From: Cytophagales bacterium
GTDB lineage: Bacteria > Bacteroidota > Bacteroidia > Cytophagales > Spirosomataceae
Reading direction: 5' to 3'
Assembly: GCA_004292855.1 (NCBI GenBank)
Contig: RDXN01000032.1
Span: forward strand, 124,001 to 188,000
DNA: 64,000 bases
Positions 8,458-16,977 of the stretch are shown in pieces. The notes under the pieces were generated by a model. It was not told the origin of the DNA and did not search any database. It was given only the letters and a program-made list of their open reading frames with translations. Each line of letters begins with the position of its first letter. The stretch's first letter is position 1. Made by a program: the position numbers and the translations under genes.

Positions 8458-9669
8458 ATGATTTCTGATTCCCCGGTTCGTTCATCGGCTCTTCAGACGG
8501 CCTATCAACGCGTCCGCCAATGGTCGGTAGAACTGTGTTCCTCACTCGAAACCGACGACTATGTGGTTCAACCCACCCCCGACGTTAGCCCGCCCAAATG
8601 GCACCTGGGCCATACAACCTGGTTTTGGGAGACGTTTGTGCTACAACCAAACCTGCCCGGATACCGGGTGTTTCATGATGATTTCAGTTTCGTTTTCAAT
8701 AGCTATTACGAGACCGTAGGCCGCAGGGTGTTGCGCACACAGCGTGGCAACATGACCCGCCCCACCGTAGCCGAGGTGTACCGCTACCGCGACTATGTCG
8801 ATGAACACATGGCCCGGTTTCTGGACGATCACGAGCCGGACGGACCGCTCCGCGCCCTCATCGAGTTAGGCCTCAACCATGAGCAGCAACATCAGGAACT
8901 GCTTATTACCGACATCAAATACATTCTAGGCCATAATCCCTTGTTTCCAGCTCTGGCAATGCCCGTTCGCGAGCAGGCCCCCGCGCTTACGAGCGACTCG
9001 GTGACCGTGCTGGAGGGTGTGCATACGGTTGGTTTCAAGGATGTTGCATCGGGGCGGTTTCATTTCGACAATGAGTTGGGTGTCCACAAGGTCTATCTGA
9101 ACGGGACAACATTGGCCGGGAGTTTGGTTACGAATGCCGAGTACATCCAGTTTATTGAATCGGGCGGGTATCGGCAGTTTGCTCACTGGCTGTCGGACGG
9201 GTGGGCATGGGTAAAGGCACAGGCCGCGCAGGCTCCCTTGTACTGGCACAAAATCGACGGGGTTTGGCATTGCTATACGTTTGAGGGGCTGGTGCGGGTC
9301 GACCCCGACGCGCCTGTTTGCCACGTGAACCACTACGAGGCCGATGCCTATGCGCGTTGGCGCGGCCAAACCGAACCGGGCACGCGCCTGCCCACCGAGT
9401 TTGAGTGGGAAGCAGCCGCCACGGCCACACCCTCGTTTGGCTGGGGGCAACGCTGGGAATGGACCGGCTCGGCGTATCTGCCGTATCCCGGTTTTGCAAC
9501 GGCGGGCGGGGCCGTGGGCGAGTACAATGGCAAGTTTATGAGTGGGCAAATGGTGTTGCGGGGGGCGTCGGTAGCGACACCCGCAGGCCACGAGCGCGTT
9601 ACGTATCGCAACTTTTTTGGACCAGATAAGCAATGGCAATTTTCGGGAATTCGGTTAGTGAAACCGTAA
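8458..9669 (+). CDS. egtB: ergothioneine biosynthesis protein EgtB (hercynine sulfoxide synthase)
   Basis: The 403-aa protein has the two-domain EgtB layout. A DinB-like four-helix domain holds 'KWHLGHTTWFWETF' (H49, H52) and 'LNHEQQHQELLITDIKYIL' (H141, H145), which supply the iron-binding histidines. The C-terminal formylglycine-generating-enzyme-like domain (about 190-403) has 'PVCHVNHYEADAYARWRG' and 'RLPTEFEWEAAA'. EgtB joins hercynine to cysteine or gamma-glutamylcysteine with O2 to give the sulfoxide precursor of ergothioneine. Which thiol is used cannot be read here; egtA and egtC are absent nearby, as is the C-S lyase egtE. It overlaps egtD by 37 bp, which makes EgtB more likely than the related SenA. 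Confidence 0.93.
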   Translation: MISDSPVRSSALQTAYQRVRQWSVELCSSLETDDYVVQPTPDVSPPKWHLGHTTWFWETFVLQPNLPGYRVFHDDFSFVFNSYYETVGRRVLRTQRGNMTRPTVAEVYRYRDYVDEHMARFLDDHEPDGPLRALIELGLNHEQQHQELLITDIKYILGHNPLFPALAMPVREQAPALTSDSVTVLEGVHTVGFKDVASGRFHFDNELGVHKVYLNGTTLAGSLVTNAEYIQFIESGGYRQFAHWLSDGWAWVKAQAAQAPLYWHKIDGVWHCYTFEGLVRVDPDAPVCHVNHYEADAYARWRGQTEPGTRLPTEFEWEAAATATPSFGWGQRWEWTGSAYLPYPGFATAGGAVGEYNGKFMSGQMVLRGASVATPAGHERVTYRNFFGPDKQWQFSGIRLVKP

Positions 9670-10631
9670 GTGAGAGCGAGACCCTGGCCGATGAGGTTTG
9701 GGTAGGCTTGCAGGCCACCCCCAAGCGGCTTTCGTCGCGGTATTTGTACGACGACGAGGGGAGCCGCTTGTTTCAGGCCATTATGCACCTGCCCGAATAT
9801 TACCTGACACGGGCCGAATTCGAGATTCTGACGACTCACAAACAGAGTATCTTGAACCTGTTCAGGGTCGCCAATCGCCCGTTTTCGCTGATTGAGCTGG
9901 GCGCGGGCGACGGCCTGAAAACTAAAGTCTTACTGGATTATTTCTGGAACGAACAGGCCCAGTTCAACTATCGCCCGGTCGATATTTCGGGCGGTGCGCT
10001 CGACGATTTGACCCAAAGTGTTCGATCAGGGTGGCCTCAATTGTCTGTCATGCCTATTCAGGCGGAGTACGTGAGCGCGTTACGCCAATTGGCCGAGGAC
10101 GACGACCGGCCCGATAACGAACGGCGAGTCGTGCTGTTTCTTGGCTCGAACATCGGTAATTTTGGTCCGGCGGAGGCTGTGGCGTTTTACAAGCAACTGA
10201 GTGCCCAACTTCAACCCGGCGACCTGCTCCTGACAGGCTTTGATCTGCAAAAACATCCGGCCATCGTTCATGCAGCCTACAACGACAGTCAGGGCCTGAC
10301 GCGGGCGTTCAACCTGAACCTGCTCCGGCGCATCAACCGCGAACTTGATGCTGATTTTGATCTGTTGGCTTTCGATCATTATGAGACCTATCTGCCCGAA
10401 ACGGGCGAGGCCCGGAGCTATCTCGTTAGCCGTGAGGCCCAAACCGTTACCATAGCAGCCCTCGGCCTGACGGTCCCGTTCGAGCGGGGCGAGTGGATTT
10501 ATACCGAGATGTCGCGGAAGTTTACGCGGGCACAAATCGAGGTCCTTGCCACCCAAACGGGCTTCCGCGTTGTGGGCTGGTTCACCGACGAGCGGGGCTA
10601 CTTTGTCGATGCGGTGTACGAAAAAGTGTAG
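9633..10631 (+). CDS. egtD: L-histidine N-alpha-methyltransferase EgtD
   Basis: The 332-aa product follows the EgtD pattern: 'GLQATPKRLSSRYLYDDEGS', 'LPEYYLTRAEFEIL', the SAM-binding 'LIELGAGDGLKTKVLL' and 'VLFLGSNIGNF'. It trimethylates histidine to hercynine using three SAM, the first step of ergothioneine synthesis, and is cytoplasmic. The ATG at 9633 lies inside the end of egtB (37-bp overlap in another frame), and the N-terminal homology begins only about 15 residues in, so a slightly later start is possible. The overlap implies coupled translation with egtB. It is convergent with the MBL gene, with 3 bp between the stops. Confidence 0.94.
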   Translation: MAIFGNSVSETVSESETLADEVWVGLQATPKRLSSRYLYDDEGSRLFQAIMHLPEYYLTRAEFEILTTHKQSILNLFRVANRPFSLIELGAGDGLKTKVLLDYFWNEQAQFNYRPVDISGGALDDLTQSVRSGWPQLSVMPIQAEYVSALRQLAEDDDRPDNERRVVLFLGSNIGNFGPAEAVAFYKQLSAQLQPGDLLLTGFDLQKHPAIVHAAYNDSQGLTRAFNLNLLRRINRELDADFDLLAFDHYETYLPETGEARSYLVSREAQTVTIAALGLTVPFERGEWIYTEMSRKFTRAQIEVLATQTGFRVVGWFTDERGYFVDAVYEKV

Positions 10632-10634
10632 GCA

Positions 10635-11399
10635 TTACCCAACCTGAAACACGCCTGTTTCGGCGTAGCGCGACGCGACTACGAACTGGGTTCGGTCGAG
10701 ATGCGGCTCGAACAGGTAGCGGACGAGTTCGGGGTTGTTGTTGTCGCGGGAGAGGTGAGCCATGAGCAGGTGGCTCATGAACGGGGGCTTGTGTTCCAGG
10801 AAAAGGGCCAACGCCTGCTGATTGGAAAGGTGCCCGTGCGTGCCCTGAATCCGGCGTTTTAGAAAGATTGGGTAACGGCCATTCGCCAACAAATCCTCAT
10901 CATAATTGGCTTCCAGAAAAGCCGCGTGGCACTGACTAAAATGATTGACCACATGCTCGCAGGGGGCACCAATGTCGGTAAACACACCTACTTTGGTATC
11001 GCCGTAATCCACCACAAAACTATGCGGGTCGGCGGCATCGTGCCACTTCGGGAAGGCCGTAACCGTTAGGTCGCCCACTTGGATGGGTTCGTAAGCACGC
11101 AGGTCATGAATAGGAAATCGGTCCGTGGGGAGCCGGGAGTTTTGCAGGGTGTCGGGCGTGATGTAAACCGGCAGTTGGTACTTGCGGGCCAGTTGGGCGA
11201 GGCCGCTGATATGGTCGGAGTGTTCGTGGGAGATAAAAATGGCCCGCACAATGTCCATCGACAGGTTTTGCCGGGCCATGCGCCGTTCGGTCTCACGGCA
11301 CGACAGCCCCGCGTCGATCAAAACGGCTTCCTGTTCAGTGCCAATATAATAGCAGTTTCCATTACTGCCGGAGTTCAACGAAGAGATAAATAAGGGCAT
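10635..11399 (-). CDS. MBL-fold metallo-hydrolase, YycJ/WalJ type
   Basis: The 254-aa protein carries the metallo-beta-lactamase metal site 'SHEHSDH' (H58, H60, D62, H63) after the characteristic start 'MPLFISSLNSGSNGNCYYI', and later ligand regions 'FTDIGAPCEHV' and 'MAHLSRDNNN'. The start and overall length match the YycJ/WalJ subgroup, in which nuclease activity (5'-3' exonuclease) has been reported. It has no signal peptide and is cytoplasmic. It is downstream of the tRNA-Ser gene on the same strand, 86 bp apart. The assignment to the fold is firm and the substrate less so. Confidence 0.9.
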   Translation of the reverse strand: MPLFISSLNSGSNGNCYYIGTEQEAVLIDAGLSCRETERRMARQNLSMDIVRAIFISHEHSDHISGLAQLARKYQLPVYITPDTLQNSRLPTDRFPIHDLRAYEPIQVGDLTVTAFPKWHDAADPHSFVVDYGDTKVGVFTDIGAPCEHVVNHFSQCHAAFLEANYDEDLLANGRYPIFLKRRIQGTHGHLSNQQALALFLEHKPPFMSHLLMAHLSRDNNNPELVRYLFEPHLDRTQFVVASRYAETGVFQVG

Positions 11400-11484
11400 T
11401 CGCGCACGGCTGGGCTTGTCAGTAAAGAACGGCGCGATGTGTTGGACGGTTCCGCCAAAGGGTTTAGCGCAGGGGAAGATTTTG

Positions 11485-11571
11485 CAGAGAGGAAGGGATT
11501 CGAACCCTCGATACGGTTGCCCGCATACACACTTTCCAGGCGTGCTCCTTCAACCACTCGGACACCTCTCT
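11485..11571 (-). tRNA. tRNA-Ser (anticodon GGA)
   Basis: The minus strand folds as a class II tRNA of 87 nt. The 7-bp acceptor stem pairs AGAGAGG with CCTCTCT and is followed by discriminator G. There is a serine-type D arm, an anticodon loop CTGGAAA with GGA at 11535-11537, a long variable arm, and a TTCGAAT T-loop. The 3' CCA is not encoded; CAA follows. It decodes UCC and UCU. Confidence 0.96.
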
Positions 11572-11609
11572 GTTTGCTGGGATGCAAAGGTATAGCGAAA
11601 GAGCGAATT

Positions 11610-11665
11610 GTGAAGGGTGGATTGTGAAGAGTGACACAATTCGCGCTTTACAATCCACCCTTCAC
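11610..11665 (-). terminator. inverted repeat at the 3' end of the SDR gene
   Basis: Two perfect 16-bp arms (11610-11625 and 11650-11665) flank a 24-nt loop. The right arm overlaps the stop codon of the SDR gene, so on the minus strand the hairpin forms exactly at the end of its transcript. No clean T-run follows. Confidence 0.55.
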
Positions 11666-12438
11666 CGCGCCGTCCAGCCACCGTCAACCGTAAGCATGGA
11701 GCCGACCATGTAGGTGGCGGCATCGCTGGCGAGGAAAATGGCGGCTCCCTGAATCTCGCGTAAGTGACCCCAACGCCCCAGGGCGGTGGCCCCGACAATG
11801 AATTTTTTGCCCTCTTCGGTGTCGGCGATGGGGATGTTCATGGCGGTCAGGAAGGGGCCGGGACAAATGGCGTTGACGTTGATGTTGAACGGGGCCAACT
11901 CCAGGCCCAAGGCACGGGTCATCTGCACTACTGCACCCTTGCTCGACGTATAGGGCGTGCGGTTACCCAGCCCCACCAAGCCAAGCGTACTGGCCAGGTT
12001 GATGATTTTGCCGCTGCCAGCCGCCTTCATCAGGGGCGTAACGGCCCGGCAACAGAGCCATGTGCCGGTTACGTTCACGTCCATAACCCGTTTAAAATCG
12101 TCGGGCGTGAGTTCGTCGATGGGGCCGCGAATGTTGATGCCCGCACTGTTGATCAGAATATCGACGCGGCCAAAGGCGGCTTGTGCGGCCCCAACCATTG
12201 CCTCGGCTTGGGCGGGGTCGGTAATATCGGCGGCAAACGAACGGGCCGTAACGCCAAAGTCGCGGCTCAGTTCGTCAGCGGCTTTGGCTCCCTCATCGGC
12301 GTTGCGGTTCACGAGCATGACGTTGGCCCCCGCCGATGCCAGCCCGGCGGCCATTGCCAACCCCAGCCCCTGCGAGCCGCCTGTAATGATAGCGGCTTTG
12401 CCGCTCAAATCGAATTGTTTAATGCCTGGTAGTGTCAT
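11662..12438 (-). CDS. SDR family NAD(P)-dependent oxidoreductase
   Basis: The 258-aa protein is a classical short-chain dehydrogenase. It has the cofactor motif TGGSQGLG (T19-G26), the 'NSAG' motif near residue 97, and the catalytic S150, Y163 and K167 ('INLAS', 'YTSSK'). The C-terminal '[10 protein letters not shown]' closes the fold. The wording is close to gluconate 5-dehydrogenase or 3-oxoacyl reductase-like SDRs, but substrate cannot be fixed. It is downstream of the sugar isomerase-like gene (128 bp, with an inverted repeat between) on the same strand. That context favours a sugar or polyol substrate. Confidence 0.92.
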   Translation of the reverse strand: MTLPGIKQFDLSGKAAIITGGSQGLGLAMAAGLASAGANVMLVNRNADEGAKAADELSRDFGVTARSFAADITDPAQAEAMVGAAQAAFGRVDILINSAGINIRGPIDELTPDDFKRVMDVNVTGTWLCCRAVTPLMKAAGSGKIINLASTLGLVGLGNRTPYTSSKGAVVQMTRALGLELAPFNINVNAICPGPFLTAMNIPIADTEEGKKFIVGATALGRWGHLREIQGAAIFLASDAATYMVGSMLTVDGGWTAR

Positions 12439-12471
12439 AGTTGTAGTGCTGGCGGTCCGTCGTCACGGTAG

Positions 12472-12556
12472 TATCCGGTACAGCCATAAGGCTGGTTATT
12501 TTTGTTAATAAAAAACTGCTCTGTGCGGAAAATTAGCCTTACGGCTGTGCCGGATA
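12472..12556. repeat. imperfect inverted repeat between SDR and isomerase-like genes
   Basis: Arms of 22 bp at 12472-12493 and 12535-12556 are complementary at 20 positions and flank an AT-rich 41-nt loop. Lying just past the stop of the minus-strand isomerase-like gene, it may attenuate transcription before the SDR gene. It could equally be a dispersed repeat. Confidence 0.6.
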
Positions 12557-12566
12557 ACATCCGACA

Positions 12567-13604
12567 CTACTTGTAAGCCAAACAGGTCAGGATATTTTGT
12601 TCCTCAATTGCCAATTTCTGCTCAGGATTGAGGCCAGCCATGCGGGGCAAAGGGTTGGGTTGGCCTTTTCGATCCAGATACCGCAGGATATTGGCCAGGT
12701 CAGAGCCGGGCACGGTGCCCATTGTAGACCAGTAATCGGGTTTCAGGCATGGGATTTCGAGCGGGTCGCGCGTAATCATTTCAAGATTGAACGTGACGGT
12801 CGGGTTCGCTTTGCGGCAGGTTGCGAACAAGTCGGGAAGGTTCAAAACTCCTTGACCAAGAGGTACTTCCGACAACAAGAACCCGTCGGCGTACCGCTCC
12901 ACGGCCATGTCTTTTACGTGGGTGCTGACTGCATACGGGGCCAGCGTTTGCACCACATGGGTGGGGTCTTCGAGCAGAGCCATGTTGTTGCCAAAGTCAA
13001 TCGTCGCCCCAATCCACTCGCTGCTTATACTTTTTAACATCTCCACTAATTCAGTGGCCCGCCAGTCTTTATGGTTCTCCACGGCCAACCGAACGCCGTG
13101 TTTGCGCAACACTGGTTCAGCCAGTTGGAGCGAGGTCAGGGCGGCCTTTCTCATCTGGTCGAACTCGGCCTGCGCGTGCAGAATCTCGTACCGACGCCCG
13201 CCCGAACAGACCGTTCGGAGAATTCGCGCCCCGGCCTCTTTAGCCCGCAGAACGTCGCGCTCGAACGTGGCCACGTCGTCGGGTTTTTTGGGCATTCCGA
13301 TGGAGCCTTCGAGATACATGCCCAGCTTCTCGCGTCGGTCCCGCACCGAGTGGGCAAAGTCTTCCGACCAGTTGTTGACCACCGTCTGAATACCCCCCGC
13401 ATTGATTTTGTGGCAATGTTCGAGCAGGTCGAGCGCGTTGGTGAAACCGGGAAAGCGCGTGCTTGGCGTTTTGCCCATCCAGCGATGGGCGTAGGAGTGA
13501 ACCACCACACCCATGCGGCTCTCTTGCCCAAAAGCCCGTAGGTCGGGAAGGGCGAGGGCCGCAGCCCCAGCGGTGCTTTGTTGTAAAAATTGCCGTCGAT
13601 TCAT
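12567..13604 (-). CDS. exported sugar phosphate isomerase/epimerase-like TIM-barrel protein
   Basis: The 345-aa protein starts with a Tat-like signal ('MNRRQFLQQSTAGAAALALP'), so it is probably folded before export. A xylose-isomerase-like TIM barrel follows, with 'GVRLAVENHKDWRATELVEM', 'GATIDFGNNM' and 'STHVKDMAV' supplying the usual Glu, Asp and His metal-site candidates. Members act as epimerases, isomerases or lyases on sugars and keto-sugars. Its start is one base after the stop of the haem protein at 13606, so the two are translated together. Oxidation of a sugar by an exported system followed by isomerisation or cleavage is a reasonable inference, but the substrate is unknown. Confidence 0.86.
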   Translation of the reverse strand: MNRRQFLQQSTAGAAALALPDLRAFGQESRMGVVVHSYAHRWMGKTPSTRFPGFTNALDLLEHCHKINAGGIQTVVNNWSEDFAHSVRDRREKLGMYLEGSIGMPKKPDDVATFERDVLRAKEAGARILRTVCSGGRRYEILHAQAEFDQMRKAALTSLQLAEPVLRKHGVRLAVENHKDWRATELVEMLKSISSEWIGATIDFGNNMALLEDPTHVVQTLAPYAVSTHVKDMAVERYADGFLLSEVPLGQGVLNLPDLFATCRKANPTVTFNLEMITRDPLEIPCLKPDYWSTMGTVPGSDLANILRYLDRKGQPNPLPRMAGLNPEQKLAIEEQNILTCLAYK

Positions 13605-13605
13605 C

Positions 13606-16059
13606 TCAATTGCTTTTGGGGGCGTCTTTGGCTTGCTGGGCCATGTATTCCTCCAGGTCTTTGGCAGTCCAGGGCACCACGCGCCCTTGTGAGAGAACGC
13701 GCGTCATGCCCACCGTTTTGCGGTCGAGCGGCCCGGCCTGGTTTCCCCACTCGTTGCGGATGTAGGTCAGAATAGCCGCGATAGATGCGTCGTCGAGGGT
13801 TGAGTGAGCGGGCATAACGGGCAGAATATCGGGTGCATTGTATACCTTTCCGGCCACGTCGACCGGTCCTTCCATGCCATGCAACATAATCAGAGCCAAT
13901 CGTTTAGCGTCGCCCGTGACCCAGTGCGAGTTGCTCAGAGGTGGGGCAAACCGGGCCATGCCCATGCCGTCGGTGCCGTGACAACCGGAGCAGGTGGCCA
14001 AATACAGTTGCCGCCCCTTGGCAAACAGTTTCTGATCGTCGGCACTGAGCGGATTGGCTTTAGCGGCTGTGGCCGATTGGCCAGAGGCTTTGTCCGTTGC
14101 GCCACCCATTTTCAAACCCGATAAGGCCGCTTTCTCGCGCCAGCCGGGTTGACCTGTTGGGGTTTTGAGCAGAGCGTTCAACTTGGCTAGTTCGGCGGCA
14201 TTGCGTTTGCGGGCGATGGCGGTTGTGAGCATTTCGAGGAAAATCTCGCGGGCGGGGGTAGCCGTTTGCCAGTTTCTGGCAGTACGTAAATAGCTGAAAA
14301 AGGCAAACTCGTTGTCTCTCAGGTTGCTCATCACGGCGTCGCGAATCAGGGGCATATCGCCGTGCTTCTCCAAAATTGTACTGAAGATCGGAAAGGCAGC
14401 GGGGACATTGGCCGTGGGCAGGGTGAGAGCCATGTGCAGAGCCACGTCGGACGAAGCCTGACTAACTGCGCCCGCGTACTGTTTCTGGACAGCTCCGGCT
14501 AACGCCCTGTCTTGCTTCGTCAGCGGAGCCAACAAGCGCATGGCCGTGGATTGTACAAACGGGTCTTTGTCGTTCAAAAACTTTAGTAAGAGGTCTGGTT
14601 TGCGTTGGTTCAGGCCGTCGAGGGTCCACAGAGCCTGCGCCCGTCCATATGGATTCGCGCCGGTTAGGGCGATCTGAGCCAGTTTTGGGACAACATCTAC
14701 ACTGCCCCGCTCCACGAGCAGCCGTTGGGCCATGTCGCGGTGCCAGCCATTGGTTCCAGACAGAGCGGCAAGCAACGCATCGGGCGAAGCCGAAGCCAGT
14801 TTAGTGGATTTTGGCGCGGGATTGTTGGTCGGCACAATGCGCCAAATTCGGCCCCTGTTTACGGGTTCAACCAGTTTGCGAGCCAGCGTCTGCTCTTTCA
14901 GATAGGGCGTCATGTAGGCCGCGTGTTGGATGATGCCCCGGTACATATCGACCACATACAGCGCACCATCGGGACCACCTGCCAAACTCGTGGGCCGGAA
15001 ACGCTCGTCGGTCGAGGCCAGGAATTCGCGACCGGGGTGCGGATCTGCACCGTTCAGGATAGGCCCGTCGGGCGTGATTTTGTTGCGTTTGATAAGGTTA
15101 CCTGCGGGTTCACACACAAAAATGTCGCCCCGATACTCGGTGGGCAGGGTCGTTTCGCGGTAGGCGAGGGGCGAGCAAGCCGCTGTAAATTCCTGAATCC
15201 GCCCCTGTTTGTCGAGCGTGCCGGGAATATATCCCCGGTTTACGGCGCGGGTTGAGCGAAGCGGGTAGATGCGCCGGTCGATACTGAATCCGTGGTCGAT
15301 ACCGGTCGAGGGCGTGTGGTGGGGGTTGCGCGAGAGCATGTTGGGCGGCACCAAATCGCCGTGCAGTTGCGACCAGTTGTAGTTGTATAGCAACCGCCCC
15401 CGGTCGTCGTGACTGATGCCCCATTGCCCCCGAAACTCGGTCGAGTCGCGTTGCCAGGTGCCGTCCGCGTTGAACCGATACCGGAACCGCGACTTGGCGT
15501 TGTAATACCAGTTGTCCATGCCTCGCCAGAGGCCATTGCCCGCGTGTTCGGGCAGGGCACTACCCGCGTAGTCCTTGTCAATCAGGGTTTTCGTGTCAGC
15601 TTTCAGGTCGCTGTTCGTGTCTTTGGTGAGCCAGAGGGCACCGTTTTCCACAACCAGCACACCCCCCGGCGCGAAGGCCAACGCACGGGGCATCAGCAGG
15701 CTATCGAGGTAAACCGTGCTGACGTCCATTTGTCCATCGCCGTTACGGTCTTCCAGTACCGACACGCGCCCGTTGGGCTTCTTTTCGTCGGCCCCGTCGA
15801 TGGTCGACATGTAGCCGCGCATCTCCACCACCCACAGTCGACCCTCGGCGTCGAAGTTCATCAAAATGGGGGCCTGCACGAGCGGCTCGGCGGCTACAAG
15901 CTGCACCTGAAGTCCCGGTTCCACCTGGAACGTGGCTAATTCTTCGACGGGCGAAAGGGCAGGCGAGAGGTCGTTGTTGTGGGGGAGGTTGGTCTTGAAG
16001 CTCCACAACGTCAGTAGGCCAATACCTAGCAGGACAAAACGAGAAGGGAGGATGTGCAT
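13606..16059 (-). CDS. PVC-type haem-binding CxxCH protein (membrane-bound dehydrogenase domain, TIGR02604-like)
   Basis: The 817-aa exported protein has an N-terminal hydrophobic segment (residues about 5-20). A beta-propeller domain follows, with 'FDAEGRLWVVEMRGY', 'LEDRNGDGQMD', 'GPDGALYVVDMYRGIIQHA' and 'NRGRIWRI'. A HEAT-like helical stretch (about 420-680) and a C-terminal cytochrome c domain with C690-S-G-C693-H694 and 'VMPAH' as likely distal Met complete it. Such proteins were first named in Planctomycetes/Verrucomicrobia and are also common in Cytophagales beside carbohydrate genes. They are thought to pass electrons from periplasmic oxidation to the respiratory chain. It is co-translated with the downstream isomerase-like gene and divergent from the SDR at 16157. 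Confidence 0.9.
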   Translation of the reverse strand: MHILPSRFVLLGIGLLTLWSFKTNLPHNNDLSPALSPVEELATFQVEPGLQVQLVAAEPLVQAPILMNFDAEGRLWVVEMRGYMSTIDGADEKKPNGRVSVLEDRNGDGQMDVSTVYLDSLLMPRALAFAPGGVLVVENGALWLTKDTNSDLKADTKTLIDKDYAGSALPEHAGNGLWRGMDNWYYNAKSRFRYRFNADGTWQRDSTEFRGQWGISHDDRGRLLYNYNWSQLHGDLVPPNMLSRNPHHTPSTGIDHGFSIDRRIYPLRSTRAVNRGYIPGTLDKQGRIQEFTAACSPLAYRETTLPTEYRGDIFVCEPAGNLIKRNKITPDGPILNGADPHPGREFLASTDERFRPTSLAGGPDGALYVVDMYRGIIQHAAYMTPYLKEQTLARKLVEPVNRGRIWRIVPTNNPAPKSTKLASASPDALLAALSGTNGWHRDMAQRLLVERGSVDVVPKLAQIALTGANPYGRAQALWTLDGLNQRKPDLLLKFLNDKDPFVQSTAMRLLAPLTKQDRALAGAVQKQYAGAVSQASSDVALHMALTLPTANVPAAFPIFSTILEKHGDMPLIRDAVMSNLRDNEFAFFSYLRTARNWQTATPAREIFLEMLTTAIARKRNAAELAKLNALLKTPTGQPGWREKAALSGLKMGGATDKASGQSATAAKANPLSADDQKLFAKGRQLYLATCSGCHGTDGMGMARFAPPLSNSHWVTGDAKRLALIMLHGMEGPVDVAGKVYNAPDILPVMPAHSTLDDASIAAILTYIRNEWGNQAGPLDRKTVGMTRVLSQGRVVPWTAKDLEEYMAQQAKDAPKSN

Positions 16060-16156
16060 TGTAAATCAGAAATCCGTTCGGTTGATCGTTGCCCGGAAAA
16101 GCCGGAATGACCGGGAGATTTACCCCCCTCTGGGGCTTTTCGTGAAAACAAACGCC

Positions 16157-16921
16157 ATGACCGTCTTTACTGACCGATTTACTGACCAAACGGCCATCGT
16201 TACGGGTGGGGCCGAGGGCATCGGCAAGGCCATCGCCACCCGCCTTGCTGCCGAAGGGGCCACCGTTGCCCTGTTCGATATCAACGGCCCTAAACTAAAC
16301 AGCACCGTAGCCGAACTAACCAATCAAGGGGTTGCCGTTCACGGACACGTAGTCGATGTGGCCGATGAGCAGGCCGTTGAACGGGCCATTAAAACTGTAG
16401 CCGAACAGGCCGGACAACTCGATATACTGGTGAATTCGGCGGGGATCGTTGGTCCCACCAGCACCCGCATCACCGATTATGGCGTGGCCGATTTTGACCG
16501 AATTTACAGTATTAACCTACGGGGCGCATTCCTGACAACCCAGTGGGCCATCGCCGTGATGGAACCCCGCAACTACGGGCGTATTCTGCATTTGGCGTCG
16601 ATTGCGGGTAAAGAGGGCAACCCCGGTATGGCGGGCTACTCGGCTACCAAAGCGGGCGTGATTGGCCTGGTGAAGGGTATCGCCAAAGAATACGCCGAAA
16701 CAGGCATCACGATCAACGGGTTGGCCCCCGCCGTAATCCGAACGCCTATGAACGAGAACACCGCCCCCGAACAACTCGCCTACATGCTCGCCAAAATTCC
16801 GATGAAGCGGCTCGGCACCGTCGACGAAGCAGCCGCCATTGCCACCTGGATTGTCTCGCGGGAGGCCAGTTTCTCGACTGGGGCTATCTTCGATTTGTCG
16901 GGGGGCAGGGCGACGTATTGA
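16157..16921 (+). CDS. SDR family NAD(P)-dependent oxidoreductase
   Basis: The frame is open from 15932, but the homologous protein begins at the ATG at 16157 ('MTVFTDRFTDQTAIVTGG'); the upstream 75 codons overlap the divergent gene. The 254-aa product has TGGAEGIG at 16-23, 'NSAG' near 93, and catalytic S148, Y161 and K165 ('YSATK'). The end 'GAIFDLSGGRATY' is typical. It resembles 2-keto-sugar-acid and polyol dehydrogenase SDRs. It diverges from the haem-protein gene with 97 bp between the starts, so a shared regulatory region is likely. A role in the same sugar pathway is inferred from position only. Confidence 0.9.
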   Translation: MTVFTDRFTDQTAIVTGGAEGIGKAIATRLAAEGATVALFDINGPKLNSTVAELTNQGVAVHGHVVDVADEQAVERAIKTVAEQAGQLDILVNSAGIVGPTSTRITDYGVADFDRIYSINLRGAFLTTQWAIAVMEPRNYGRILHLASIAGKEGNPGMAGYSATKAGVIGLVKGIAKEYAETGITINGLAPAVIRTPMNENTAPEQLAYMLAKIPMKRLGTVDEAAAIATWIVSREASFSTGAIFDLSGGRATY

Positions 16922-16952
16922 AGCACCCCTCCCCAACCGACTCGTCGGACCG

Positions 16953-16976
16953 CCCTCCCCTGAACTAAGGGGAGGG
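16953..16976. terminator. bidirectional hairpin between SDR and asparaginase
   Basis: The 9-bp arms CCCTCCCCT and AGGGGAGGG flank a 6-nt loop between convergent stops. The CCTCCCC...GGGGAGG sequence resembles the palindrome found at 25007-25153 and 55229-55277. Confidence 0.6.
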
Positions 16977-16977
16977 G

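Noticed and set aside
15932-16156. N-terminal extension of the SDR frame
   Set aside because: Overlaps the divergent haem-protein gene and its promoter; SDR homology begins at 16157.
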